Source: Proteobacteria bacterium UBA4457 (GTDB taxonomy: Bacteria > Pseudomonadota > Gammaproteobacteria > Ga0077536). From it: a stretch of 58,067 bases of DNA. Location: NCBI GenBank assembly GCA_002390205.1, contig DGOV01000079.1, positions 1 to 58,067 on the forward strand, in the 5' to 3' direction. This document shows, in pieces, positions 17,099 to 25,260 of this stretch (position 1 is its first letter; each line of letters opens with the position of its first letter). The notes beneath the pieces are model-generated. The model did not search any database, was not told the origin of the DNA, and was given only the letters and a program-made list of their open reading frames with translations. Both the position numbers and the translations under genes were made by a program.

Positions 17099-17884
17099 TT
17101 AATTTAATGCCCCAATGTATGCGATCCAACCTAGATCTGCATCCATATTCAAAACTGGCTCCATCTGAGATGGCTCTTCAGTGATTGGGTCGACAGCTTG
17201 AGCGAAAATAATGACCTCAGAAAATCCTGCATCTAGCAATAGTTCTCGTATCTCAGGAAGAGTCCATAGTCGCCAATCATAAGTAAATGCTCTTTTCAAT
17301 TTAGACTTATCAGGAAAATGAAAATGTATATGGCAACTAATATCGCTGTTAACCGGATTATAAGCAGCTTGATCCCAAACATAGGTAAACCCATCAAGCT
17401 TAGTTCGTTCTTTTAACTCTCGATAGGCATCACTTCCACCGAAGCAGTCCAAGAAAAAAATTCCATCTAAGTCAAGATTTTTTCGCACCTTTCTAAAATA
17501 ACCTAATAGTAGTTTCCGTTCCTTAAACAACCAGTAGCTAAAGTTCATCGCCAGAATGATATCCTGCAGAGGCGTTGAGACCTTCAACACATCTCCTCTA
17601 ATTAGTTTTACGTTAGAACGGGCAGAAGCCTTTAACGCAGGAAGATGGTTCTCGTTAGCCCAATTAAGAACTTCACCGTCTATATCAACGCCAATTGCGG
17701 TATTTTCTTGTCTACGACTGGCCCATTCAAAGCACACTGCTGCAGTCCCACAAAAATCTTCACGCAGAAGAGCAGGCCGACGGCCTCTCAATTTTTTAAA
17801 TTCAGATTCAATAAAATCAACCTCTGTCTCTGCACACTGCACAGATGACTCATAGAGCTTATAGCGATCAGCTTTGACTGCCAT
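17099..17884 (-). CDS. Class I SAM-dependent methyltransferase, unknown substrate
   Basis: A 261-residue cytosolic protein with a Rossmann-type methyltransferase fold. Motif I reads LREDFCGTAAVCFEWA and is followed by the acidic loop TAIGVDIDGEVL. Motif-like stretches KLIRGDVL, DIILAMNFSYWLF and DGIFFLDCFGG follow in the expected order. The N-terminal KLYESSVQCAETEVDFIESEF is a recognisable family start. I prefer the ATG at 17884, with AGAAGG nearby, over a TTG at 17929 that adds 15 charged residues. The substrate is not recognised. The stop is 14 bases from the pstC Pho box, so the gene may simply be a neighbour. Confidence 0.8.
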   Translation of the reverse strand: MAVKADRYKLYESSVQCAETEVDFIESEFKKLRGRRPALLREDFCGTAAVCFEWASRRQENTAIGVDIDGEVLNWANENHLPALKASARSNVKLIRGDVLKVSTPLQDIILAMNFSYWLFKERKLLLGYFRKVRKNLDLDGIFFLDCFGGSDAYRELKERTKLDGFTYVWDQAAYNPVNSDISCHIHFHFPDKSKLKRAFTYDWRLWTLPEIRELLLDAGFSEVIIFAQAVDPITEEPSQMEPVLNMDADLGWIAYIGALN

Positions 17885-17987
17885 GCTGGCCTTCTCTGTC
17901 TCCTTGAACTTATCTTTTTCGTTAGGCAATTTTCAAGTCTCATCTACTAAAACTTAATTATAGTCACTTGTTTATGAATTATATGTG

Positions 17988-17993
17988 TATAAT
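17988..17993 (+). promoter_or_regulatory. Candidate -10 element for the rhodanese-typA unit
   Basis: A perfect TATAAT lies 36 bases before the TTG start of the rhodanese gene, in the 145-base gap between divergent genes. No good -35 hexamer sits at 16-18 bases; the nearest, TTGTTT, is only 14 bases away. The call is therefore tentative. Confidence 0.4.
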
Positions 17994-18029
17994 CGCGCCG
18001 ATTTACTTAAGCGGCAGTGGTAAGCGACC

Positions 18030-18437
18030 TTGGTACACTCCTTTAATCCAATCGAGGCTAACGATTTCCTAGAGAAAAACTCTTCGTCCATCCTAATCGA
18101 TGTGCGCTCGAAGCTTGAATATAGCTACATCGGCCATCCCTTGGTAGCAAAAAATATAGTGTGGAAAGATTACCCAGGCTGGGGAATTAACGAAAATTTT
18201 GTACAGGAAGTTGAGGAACTAGCTAGAAGTAAGACGGCTATCCATCAAGATAGACCGATCCTATTGATTTGCAGAAGTGGGGCTCGCTCAATGGATGCTG
18301 CGCTCAAACTCGAGGAGGCGGGCTACACAAGTCTTTTTAACATCGATGAAGGCTTCGAAGGCGATAAGGATGACCATAACCATCGAAGCAAAGTGAATGG
18401 CTGGAAATTTCACGGATTACCGTGGAGACAAGGCTAA
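18030..18437 (+). CDS. Rhodanese-like domain protein
   Basis: A 135-residue single-domain rhodanese. ILIDVRSKLEYSYIGHP is the N-terminal rhodanese signature and the active-site loop CRSGARS places the catalytic cysteine at residue 81. Such proteins carry a persulfide for sulfur transfer or detoxification, and the physiological acceptor is unknown here. The start must be TTG at 18030, because an in-frame stop lies nine bases upstream and the next methionine falls after the active site. The C-terminal DEGFEGDKDDHNHRSKVNGWKFHGLPWRQG is typical of a proteobacterial subgroup. It is 32 bases upstream of typA and probably co-transcribed. Confidence 0.87.
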   Translation: MVHSFNPIEANDFLEKNSSSILIDVRSKLEYSYIGHPLVAKNIVWKDYPGWGINENFVQEVEELARSKTAIHQDRPILLICRSGARSMDAALKLEEAGYTSLFNIDEGFEGDKDDHNHRSKVNGWKFHGLPWRQG

Positions 18438-18469
18438 TCTTAACAACTGTCAAACAGCGGTCCTAATAT

Positions 18470-20308
18470 ATGTCAACTGAAAAACTTCGCAATCTCGCCA
18501 TTGTGGCGCACGTCGACCACGGCAAGACTACTCTAGTGGACGAGCTCCTTAAGCAAACAGGAACACTCGATCATCGAAGAGGAAACGCCAATATTCGTGT
18601 GATGGATAGTAATGATATCGAACAAGAAAGAGGAATCACCATCCTCGCTAAAAACACCTCTTTGAGGTGGAAAGACTATCGAATAAATATCGTCGATACT
18701 CCTGGACATGCTGATTTCGGGGGAGAAGTAGAGCGGATTCTATCAATGGTAGACTCTGTCCTACTGCTCGTAGACGCTGTAGATGGCCCAATGCCACAAA
18801 CACGCTTTGTCACGCAGAAAGCCTTCCAGCATGGATTAAAGCCACTCGTCGTGATTAACAAATGTGATAGGGATGGCGCTAGACCAAGCTGGGTTTTAGA
18901 CCGCACATTTGATCTCTTTGATAAACTTGGTGCTACGGACGAGCAGTTGGACTTTCCTGTCATATATGCGTCAGCTCTTCAAGGGTATGCGCGAATTGAT
19001 GAGAATGGAACAGAGACTACTATGGATTCACTATTCGAAGCGATCGTGAAATATATCCCACCGCCGCCGGTCAATCTAGATGGTCCTTTGCAAATGCAAA
19101 TCAGCTCTCTGGACTACTCAAGCTATGTAGGCGCTATAGGGATAGGACGGATTACACGAGGAACTATTAAGACCAATCAACCTCTGGTGATTATTGACCG
19201 AGACGGTATATCCAGACGAGGTAAAGTTTTGGAGGTTCTAGGGTTTCAAGGGCTCGAAAGAGAAGTCAGAGATTCAGCTGAAGCAGGCGATATCATAGCT
19301 ATCACCGGTATAGATAAGCTGCGAATATCAGACACCTTGTGCGATCCAGATCACCCAGATCCGATGACCCCTCTCTCCGTGGATGAGCCAACAGTTAGTA
19401 TGACTTTCGAAGTATCAGATTCACCCTTCGCTGGGAAAGAAGGCAAATTTGTCACAAGTCGCCAAATCCTGGAAAGACTGGAACAAGAGCTGATTGCTAA
19501 CGTGGCGTTACGTGTAGAGAAAACAGAAGACCCTAAGATCCTTATAGTGTCAGGTAGAGGAGAGCTTCATATTTCAATCTTAATTGAGAATATGAGACGA
19601 GAAGGCTTCGCTTTTTGTGTTGGGCGGCCACAAGTCATAGTGAAAGAAGTTGATGGCGTAAAATCTGAACCGTTTGAACAAGTAGTCGTTGACGTTCCAG
19701 AAGAGTTCCAGGGCGCAGTCATGGAGCGCTTAGGCACTAGACGGGGAAGCCTTCAAAATATGCAACCTGATGGAACTGGCCGTGTGCGATTAGACTACAC
19801 TATTCCAGCTAGAGGCCTAATTGGCTTTCGAACTGAATTCATGACTGCCACCGCAGGAAATGGGTTAATTTTCTCAAGTTTTGACGGCTACCGCCCACTC
19901 GAAACGGGTTTGATCGGAGCTCGCAACAAAGGAGTTCTTATTTCAAACGGAAATGGAAAGGCTTTGGCTTTCGCGCTGTTCAACCTTCAGGAGAGAGGCC
20001 GCTTATTTACAGGCCATGGTGACGAAATTTTTGAAGGAATGATTATTGGACAACATTCGCGCGACAATGACTTAGTCGTAAATCCACTGAAAGCTAAACA
20101 ACTTAACAATATTCGCGCAGCGGGCACCGACGAAAATTTAATTCTCTCACCACCTATAGTCTTTGATCTTGAACGAGCTCTTGAGTTTATCGCTGACGAT
20201 GAATTAGTAGAAGTAACTCCCAAAGCGATAAGGTTGAGGAAGCGACAGCTCACTGAAAACGAGAGAAAGCGCACACAGCGCTCATCTGATAAGGCAGAAG
20301 CGAGTTAG
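18470..20308 (+). CDS. typA: Ribosome-associated GTPase TypA/BipA
   Basis: A 612-residue translational GTPase that binds 70S ribosomes and aids 50S assembly and growth at low temperature. G1 is AHVDHGKTT near the N-terminus, the switch I region ERGITI, G3 DTPGHADFGGEVER, and G4 NKCDRDGA. Domain II and the EF-G-like domains III and V follow, with SGRGELHISILIENMRREGF and the BipA-specific C-terminal part RLDYTIPARGLIGFR. Length matches the family (about 607). A hairpin spans the stop codon. Confidence 0.97.
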   Translation: MSTEKLRNLAIVAHVDHGKTTLVDELLKQTGTLDHRRGNANIRVMDSNDIEQERGITILAKNTSLRWKDYRINIVDTPGHADFGGEVERILSMVDSVLLLVDAVDGPMPQTRFVTQKAFQHGLKPLVVINKCDRDGARPSWVLDRTFDLFDKLGATDEQLDFPVIYASALQGYARIDENGTETTMDSLFEAIVKYIPPPPVNLDGPLQMQISSLDYSSYVGAIGIGRITRGTIKTNQPLVIIDRDGISRRGKVLEVLGFQGLEREVRDSAEAGDIIAITGIDKLRISDTLCDPDHPDPMTPLSVDEPTVSMTFEVSDSPFAGKEGKFVTSRQILERLEQELIANVALRVEKTEDPKILIVSGRGELHISILIENMRREGFAFCVGRPQVIVKEVDGVKSEPFEQVVVDVPEEFQGAVMERLGTRRGSLQNMQPDGTGRVRLDYTIPARGLIGFRTEFMTATAGNGLIFSSFDGYRPLETGLIGARNKGVLISNGNGKALAFALFNLQERGRLFTGHGDEIFEGMIIGQHSRDNDLVVNPLKAKQLNNIRAAGTDENLILSPPIVFDLERALEFIADDELVEVTPKAIRLRKRQLTENERKRTQRSSDKAEAS

Positions 20309-20315
20309 CTTCTGC
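20294..20315. terminator. Hairpin across the typA stop codon
   Basis: GCAGAAGC (20294-20301) pairs perfectly with GCTTCTGC (20308-20315) around a six-base loop that contains most of the typA stop. It lies between typA and the convergent hydrolase gene, whose stop is five bases further on. It is a plausible bidirectional terminator, though without a T-run. Confidence 0.5.
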
Positions 20316-20319
20316 AGTT

Positions 20320-21210
20320 CTAGCTTTCTAGGCTACAGAACGCTTCAATCGCTTTTGTAACAGGACCGACTCCAGTCGAAAGTGTTATTGAGTAATGGTT
20401 AGTAGCAGGGACTTCAATCCAAGTTAGGTGCTCTATTGCAATAGACTTATCTTCAACCGCCTGCACGGGCAGCATAGGCTTTGGCTGATTCAGCAAGCCA
20501 CGCTCAGCTGTCATTAGCAATATCGGGGCAGTCACCTTATCAATCATGCTTACCATCGAAGGAGCCATCAGTCCTTTACCGTCCTCAAAAACAGCCTCTT
20601 TAACAACACGACTCTTATAGCCGCCGGATATTTCTTCCAGATCGTAAGTAAAAAAACGCTCTACATCATCGTTCCAGTTTATAGCATCCAAAAAAGCGGG
20701 GTGCTTATGCCAAAAATCTAGATAATCCTCTATACTTTTGAACTCTAATGAAAGACGATCAACTGCTGGACCTAATGTTTTCCTTAAATAATCTTCAGGC
20801 TCCATACTTGACGGCCTTGGCAGTGCCAGCCCTCCGTCCACTAATATCAGCCGCTCCAAATAATCAGGGAAACGAACTCCAAACTCAACACCAACATAAG
20901 CCCCCATTGAGTGTCCGGCCAAAAAGACTGGTTTTTGACTTAACTGTTCAATCACTCTACACAAGTCTTCTTGATGCGCAGGCAAGCCGTATCGTCCCTG
21001 CAAGCTATTACTAGCACCACGTCCTCTTAAGTCAGGTGCAATGACATCGAAACCCAAACTACTCAGCTTTTCGGCAATAGATCCCCAAGCCAAATGAGAC
21101 GATGAAATTCCATGCACTAAAACAATAGTAGGACCATTATTTGGCCATCTCGCTACGGCAAGTTCCCCTCCTGCAACCGCAACGTTGATCATCTGCTTTT
21201 TTAAGATCAT
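20320..21210 (-). CDS. Alpha/beta-fold hydrolase, unknown substrate
   Basis: A 296-residue alpha/beta hydrolase. The oxyanion-hole segment is LVHGISSSHLAW (about residues 31-42), the strand-loop DVIAPDLRGRGAS is at 55-67, and the nucleophile elbow GHSMG gives Ser101. His272 in PATNHYSI is the likely catalytic histidine, and LLMTAERGL is the probable region of the acidic residue. The pattern resembles epoxide-hydrolase- or haloperoxidase-like esterases, but the substrate cannot be named. It is single, convergent with typA and divergent from the flavodoxin-like gene. It is not clearly the BioH esterase missing from the biotin cluster at 53 kb. Confidence 0.85.
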   Translation of the reverse strand: MILKKQMINVAVAGGELAVARWPNNGPTIVLVHGISSSHLAWGSIAEKLSSLGFDVIAPDLRGRGASNSLQGRYGLPAHQEDLCRVIEQLSQKPVFLAGHSMGAYVGVEFGVRFPDYLERLILVDGGLALPRPSSMEPEDYLRKTLGPAVDRLSLEFKSIEDYLDFWHKHPAFLDAINWNDDVERFFTYDLEEISGGYKSRVVKEAVFEDGKGLMAPSMVSMIDKVTAPILLMTAERGLLNQPKPMLPVQAVEDKSIAIEHLTWIEVPATNHYSITLSTGVGPVTKAIEAFCSLES

Positions 21211-21256
21211 TTACATTCCTTATGTAATCCTATTTCAATAATGTCATTATATACTG

Positions 21257-21724
21257 ATGGCAATAAAGCTAAAAAACCTCCTGATTGTGCACCATTCCCG
21301 TTCTGGTACCGTGCAGAGAATGGCCGAGGCTGTTATTGCCGGAGCCAGCATCTGCGAAAATATCCACGTTGAAACATTAGACCCGCTGCACGCTTCAATA
21401 AAAGCGGTAAAAAAAGCTGATGCAATTATCATAGGAACTCCAGAAAACTTCGGGTATATGTCAGGTGCTGTTAAATTCTTTTTCGAAGAAATCTATTATG
21501 AATGCCTAGACTCATCGAGAGGTCTTCCCTACGCCCTGTTTGTTGCGGCAGGCAACGATGGTAATGGTGCTGTCTCATCAATAAAGCGAATTATAAAGGG
21601 CCTAGGATGGAAAGCTGTTGCTGAACCAATCATTTCTAGAGATGGAATAACAGAAGATACATTAGAAAGCTGCAGCGAATTGGGCATGACGCTATCGGAA
21701 GGGCTAGAATTAGGGCTATATTAA
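21257..21724 (+). CDS. Flavodoxin-like / NADPH-dependent FMN reductase-type protein
   Basis: A 155-residue flavodoxin-fold protein. HHSRSGTVQRMAEAVIAGA at residues about 12-30 is the phosphate-binding loop for FMN, and AIIIGTPENFGYMSGAVKFFFEEI resembles the isoalloxazine-binding loop of the WrbA/flavodoxin superfamily. It has no signal peptide. The 57-base gap to the Rieske oxygenase on the same strand suggests co-transcription, so an electron-transfer role for that enzyme is possible but unproven. Confidence 0.8.
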   Translation: MAIKLKNLLIVHHSRSGTVQRMAEAVIAGASICENIHVETLDPLHASIKAVKKADAIIIGTPENFGYMSGAVKFFFEEIYYECLDSSRGLPYALFVAAGNDGNGAVSSIKRIIKGLGWKAVAEPIISRDGITEDTLESCSELGMTLSEGLELGLY

Positions 21725-21780
21725 CGTACTCAATAAAAAGTCACTCACACCAAGACTCCGAACTTTAGCAAGGTCACCAT

Positions 21781-22869
21781 ATGTCTATTGAATCATCCCC
21801 TAAAATTAACGAGTCATCTGGAATCACCGAAGTAGACTTTGGTAGTGAGATAGCTGATATACGCAAAACAGGCATCGATCCAAACTTTTGGTATCCGGTA
21901 GCACGCTCAAAAGATCTTAAATTAGGCAAAACACTTGCGGTAACTTTTTCCGGAGATCCTATTGTGCTCGTCCGTCCAAAAAATGGTGAGGCTTTTGCGC
22001 TTGAAAATCGTTGCGCTCACCGCCAAGTACCACTCGATATAGGAAAAGTAGCGGGGTGTACTCTAAAATGCGGCTATCACGGATGGGTATACGATGCTCA
22101 AGGAAAATGTATAAGTATTCCATATCTTGATAGCAGTAAAACAAAACGGAACCAAGTGCGCCATTATCCCTCTCGCGAGGCTTATGGCCTGTTTTTTATA
22201 TTTCCAGGTGATCCTGAAAAAATGGAAGACGCAATCTTCCCCAATCTCCCTTCCGCAGACAACCCGAAATATAAAACGCGATACCTGAATAGAAAAGTCG
22301 ACTGTCACTATACTTTTATGCATGAAAACCTAATGGATATGAACCACCAGTTTCTTCATAGAAAGCTCATGGGTGGAATAAAAACGATGTTCTTAGGTAT
22401 GCGAGAAGGAAAAAATTGGTTCGAAGCAGACTACACCTTCACCCGAGCAAGTGGCTCACAACCGCTCGGTGAAAAGTTCATGCTAGGTGACAGACCCAAA
22501 GCTGCTGCAGGTGAGCGAGATCTGATGACTATCAGAACGGAATACCCTTATCAAACGCTCAAATTTTGGACAGCAGGTAGCAAAGAACCGGCGCTTGATC
22601 TCTGGAATATTTATGTCCCAGTTGATAAAGATAATAGAAAAAATCACACCTTTGGTCTAATGATGATCAAACGGCCAAAGATGGGTTTCCTACTTGATAT
22701 GTTTTGGCCATTTATTATTTGGTTCACTAACGGGATTTTTGCCGAAGACAGAGTTATCTGTGAGCTAGAGCAAAAAGCCTTTGACGAGAACGATTGCGAT
22801 TCTAATAATGAAGTCTTTCCCGCCATCAAAGGATTGAGAAAAGTCCTGATTGAAAATGGTATTAAATAA
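21781..22869 (+). CDS. Rieske non-heme iron oxygenase, catalytic subunit
   Basis: A 362-residue ring-hydroxylating-type oxygenase. The Rieske [2Fe-2S] ligands are C78, H80, C97 and H100 in CAHRQVPLDIG and CGYHGWVYD. The mononuclear iron site is in ENLMDMNHQFLHRK: D186, H189 and H193, with three residues between the histidines where naphthalene-dioxygenase-type enzymes have four. The C-terminal half is the START-like catalytic domain. The substrate is unknown; aromatic or carnitine-like compounds are general family possibilities. No dedicated ferredoxin reductase is in the window, and the flavodoxin-like gene upstream is the only redox neighbour. Confidence 0.88.
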   Translation: MSIESSPKINESSGITEVDFGSEIADIRKTGIDPNFWYPVARSKDLKLGKTLAVTFSGDPIVLVRPKNGEAFALENRCAHRQVPLDIGKVAGCTLKCGYHGWVYDAQGKCISIPYLDSSKTKRNQVRHYPSREAYGLFFIFPGDPEKMEDAIFPNLPSADNPKYKTRYLNRKVDCHYTFMHENLMDMNHQFLHRKLMGGIKTMFLGMREGKNWFEADYTFTRASGSQPLGEKFMLGDRPKAAAGERDLMTIRTEYPYQTLKFWTAGSKEPALDLWNIYVPVDKDNRKNHTFGLMMIKRPKMGFLLDMFWPFIIWFTNGIFAEDRVICELEQKAFDENDCDSNNEVFPAIKGLRKVLIENGIK

Positions 22870-22940
22870 GAGAAACCATACATTTATGGCTAATGGACAT
22901 CTCGCTACGGTTACTCCATCTCACTCATGGTGAGAAAAGG

Positions 22941-22970
22941 CGACTAACACCACCTTAAAAAGATTAGTCG
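22941..22970. terminator. Inverted repeat between convergent Rieske and hemF genes
   Basis: CGACTAA (22941-22947) and TTAGTCG (22964-22970) are perfect complements separated by 16 bases. A second small hairpin, TCTCAC/GTGAGA, lies at 22919-22935. Both sit in the 106-base gap between convergent genes and may terminate transcription in one or both directions. Confidence 0.4.
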
Positions 22971-22975
22971 ATCAA

Positions 22976-23896
22976 CTAGATCCAGTCCTTAGGCTTAAGA
23001 AAGTACTCATGTAATTTCGCCTCGGCACTCCCCGGCTCAGGAATATAGTCATACTCCCATCGAACCAACGGAGGGAGTGACATTAGAATTGACTCAGCCC
23101 GCCCACCTGATTGCAATCCAAAAAGAGTCCCTCGGTCATAGACTAGATTAAATTCCACATACCGTCCCCGTCGATAAAGCTGAAAATCCCGCTCCTTTGT
23201 TGAATATGGGAGGTCTTTCCGACGCGCTACAATAGGGAGGTACGCATCTAGGAAATTGGTGCCGACTCCTTGAATAAAATCTAAGCATTCTTCGAAAGAC
23301 CATTGATTCAAATCATCGAAAAATAGCCCTCCGATGCCTCTCTGTTCATTTCGATGCTTAAGGTAAAAATACTCATCGCACCATTTTTTAAACTGGGGGT
23401 AGACGTCATCCCCATATTTGACACATGCCGCTCTCGCCAATTTATGCCAAGAGATCGTATCCTCTTCAAACCCATAATAAGGTGTTAAATCGAAACCACC
23501 GCCAAACCACCACACCGGTTCTTCGCCCTGCTTGTCTGCTCTTATAAATCGCAAGTTCGCATGCGTAGTAGGGACATATGGATTTTTTGGATGTACCACT
23601 ATAGATACACCCATAGCCTGAAAATTTCGACCCACTAACTCAGGTCGCTTTGCAGTAGCCGCAGGTGGTAAAGCATCGCCTCTAACGGCAGAAAAATTTA
23701 CTCCGGCTTGCTCAAAAATTTCACCTTCAGTCAAAATTCTCGTGCTACCGGCGCCTAAGTCTCCACGTTCCCACTTATCTTCCACAAAAACTCCGGTCCC
23801 ATCTAATGTTTCTAGGGACAGACAGACTTTATCCTGAAAGCCTATAAACCAGTTTTCTACTCTTTCGAGATCGTCAGCTCCTATGTATTTAGACAT
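22976..23896 (-). CDS. hemF: Oxygen-dependent coproporphyrinogen III oxidase
   Basis: A 306-residue enzyme that decarboxylates coproporphyrinogen III to protoporphyrinogen IX with molecular oxygen, in heme synthesis. Diagnostic blocks include GVSIVVHPKNPYVPTTHANLRFI, WWFGGGFDLTPYY, RGIGGLFFDDLN and RRGRYVEFNLVYDRGTLFGLQSGGR. Length matches E. coli HemF (about 299). It is transcribed away from hisB, with 95 bases between them. Its presence implies aerobic heme synthesis, consistent with the cytochrome oxidase genes at the right end. Confidence 0.98.
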   Translation of the reverse strand: MSKYIGADDLERVENWFIGFQDKVCLSLETLDGTGVFVEDKWERGDLGAGSTRILTEGEIFEQAGVNFSAVRGDALPPAATAKRPELVGRNFQAMGVSIVVHPKNPYVPTTHANLRFIRADKQGEEPVWWFGGGFDLTPYYGFEEDTISWHKLARAACVKYGDDVYPQFKKWCDEYFYLKHRNEQRGIGGLFFDDLNQWSFEECLDFIQGVGTNFLDAYLPIVARRKDLPYSTKERDFQLYRRGRYVEFNLVYDRGTLFGLQSGGRAESILMSLPPLVRWEYDYIPEPGSAEAKLHEYFLKPKDWI

Positions 23897-23933
23897 TGCG
23901 TCATCTCACTTTTTCACTACTTTTACTTATCAA

Positions 23934-23964
23934 ATGGAGCGCGACCTGTTAATGTACGCTCCAT
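23934..23964. repeat. Inverted repeat between divergent hemF and hisB
   Basis: ATGGAGCG (23934-23941) is perfectly complementary to CGCTCCAT (23957-23964), with 15 bases between. It is centred in the 95-base gap between two divergent starts. It could be a regulator binding site or a leader hairpin for hisB; nothing identifies the regulator. Confidence 0.4.
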
Positions 23965-23991
23965 AGTCAACCAATTCAGTATATCTAAAAA

Positions 23992-24588
23992 ATGACAAAC
24001 AAACGCACAGCTAGTGTTGAGAGAAAAACTAACGAGACCGATATCAAAATCAGTATAGATATCGACGGAGTTGGGAATGGGAAATTTCAAACAGGGATCC
24101 CTCTTCTCGAGCACATGCTCGACCAGATTTCACGACATGGCCTCATTGATTTGGATATCACCGCTATTGGAGATCTAGAAATCGATGGTCATCATACTGT
24201 AGAGGATGTGGGCATAACCTTAGGACAAGCCGTTAATAAAGCTCTAAGTGATAAAAAAGCAATCACGAGATACGGCCATGCTTACGTTCCACTAGATGAA
24301 GCACTGTCGCGCGTCGTCATAGATTTGTCTGGCCGCCCTGGGTTAACCTACGAAGTTAAATTCCCCCGTGCCTTAATTGGTGATTTTGACGTTGACCTGT
24401 TCTTCGAGTTTTTTCAAGGGTTTGTTAACCACGCGAATTGCACAGTCCATATTGATAACATTAGAGGTAGAAATGCGCACCACATAATCGAAACAGTGTT
24501 CAAAGCCTTCGGACGCGCATTGCGGATGGCTGTTCAGTTAGATCCACGTATGGCAGGAAAAATGCCTTCTACCAAGGGCATACTATAA
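23992..24588 (+). CDS. hisB: Imidazoleglycerol-phosphate dehydratase
   Basis: A 198-residue monofunctional enzyme for step six of histidine synthesis (E. coli fuses it to a phosphatase). Metal-binding motifs are visible: LLEHMLDQISRHG, DGHHTVEDVGITLG, and near the C-terminus NAHHIIETVFKAFGRALR. RPGLTYEVKFPR is also conserved. hisH follows 18 bases later. The usual hisA and hisF are not downstream; purD converges on hisH instead. Confidence 0.97.
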   Translation: MTNKRTASVERKTNETDIKISIDIDGVGNGKFQTGIPLLEHMLDQISRHGLIDLDITAIGDLEIDGHHTVEDVGITLGQAVNKALSDKKAITRYGHAYVPLDEALSRVVIDLSGRPGLTYEVKFPRALIGDFDVDLFFEFFQGFVNHANCTVHIDNIRGRNAHHIIETVFKAFGRALRMAVQLDPRMAGKMPSTKGIL

Positions 24589-24606
24589 GTATTGCTTAAT
24601 TCCTCT

Positions 24607-25260
24607 ATGTCAAAAATTGCCATCATCGATTATGGAAGTAGTAATCTTCGCTCTGTATTCAAAGCGCTAGAAAAAGTCGCAGTCAGTCGGCAGAAAGTAG
24701 AGGTCACGAATGATCCTGCAGTCATCGCCGCTGCTGATCGTGTTATTTTCCCTGGACAAGGCGCTATCGCAAATTGCATGAGCCAGCTACAGAAACTTGA
24801 TCTCACTGAAGCCGTAAAAGAGGCTATCGCCGAAAAACCTTTCCTAGGGATTTGCCTTGGTCTTCAGTCATTGATGCTAACCAGCGAAGAAAATGACAAT
24901 ACCTCGTGCCTAGGAATATACGATGGCATCGTAAAACGTTTCCATCATCAAGAAATCGACCGAAAAAGAACTATCCCGCAAAAAAAAATTCCACACATGG
25001 GGTGGAATCAAGTGCAATGGACTAGGCCTCACCCTTTGACATCAGGCATTCCCACGAGCAGTCGGTTTTACTTCGTGCATAGTTACTTTGTAGAAGTTCA
25101 AGACAAAGCATTAGTGGCAAGCAAAACCGAACACATCCTAGACTTCACTTCTGCCATTGCAAAAAACAATGTTTTCGCAACTCAATTCCATCCAGAAAAA
25201 AGTGCTGCATTTGGACTAACACTATTAAAGAACTTTGTAACTTGGAACGGGAGCTGCTAA
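24607..25260 (+). CDS. hisH: Imidazole glycerol phosphate synthase, glutaminase subunit
   Basis: A 217-residue class I glutamine amidotransferase that feeds ammonia to HisF. The start IAIIDYGSSNLRSV, the nucleophile cysteine in FLGICLGLQSLM, KKIPHMGWNQV, FYFVHSYFV and the catalytic His-Glu in TQFHPEKS are all present. I chose the ATG at 24607, since the upstream TTG at 24592 adds five residues not seen in the family. The stop overlaps the convergent purD stop by four bases. Confidence 0.96.
   Translation: MSKIAIIDYGSSNLRSVFKALEKVAVSRQKVEVTNDPAVIAAADRVIFPGQGAIANCMSQLQKLDLTEAVKEAIAEKPFLGICLGLQSLMLTSEENDNTSCLGIYDGIVKRFHHQEIDRKRTIPQKKIPHMGWNQVQWTRPHPLTSGIPTSSRFYFVHSYFVEVQDKALVASKTEHILDFTSAIAKNNVFATQFHPEKSAAFGLTLLKNFVTWNGSC

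Noticed and set aside
20320..21210. Alpha/beta hydrolase as the missing BioH
   Set aside because: It has the general hydrolase motifs, but nothing specific to BioH, and it is 32 kb from the biotin genes.
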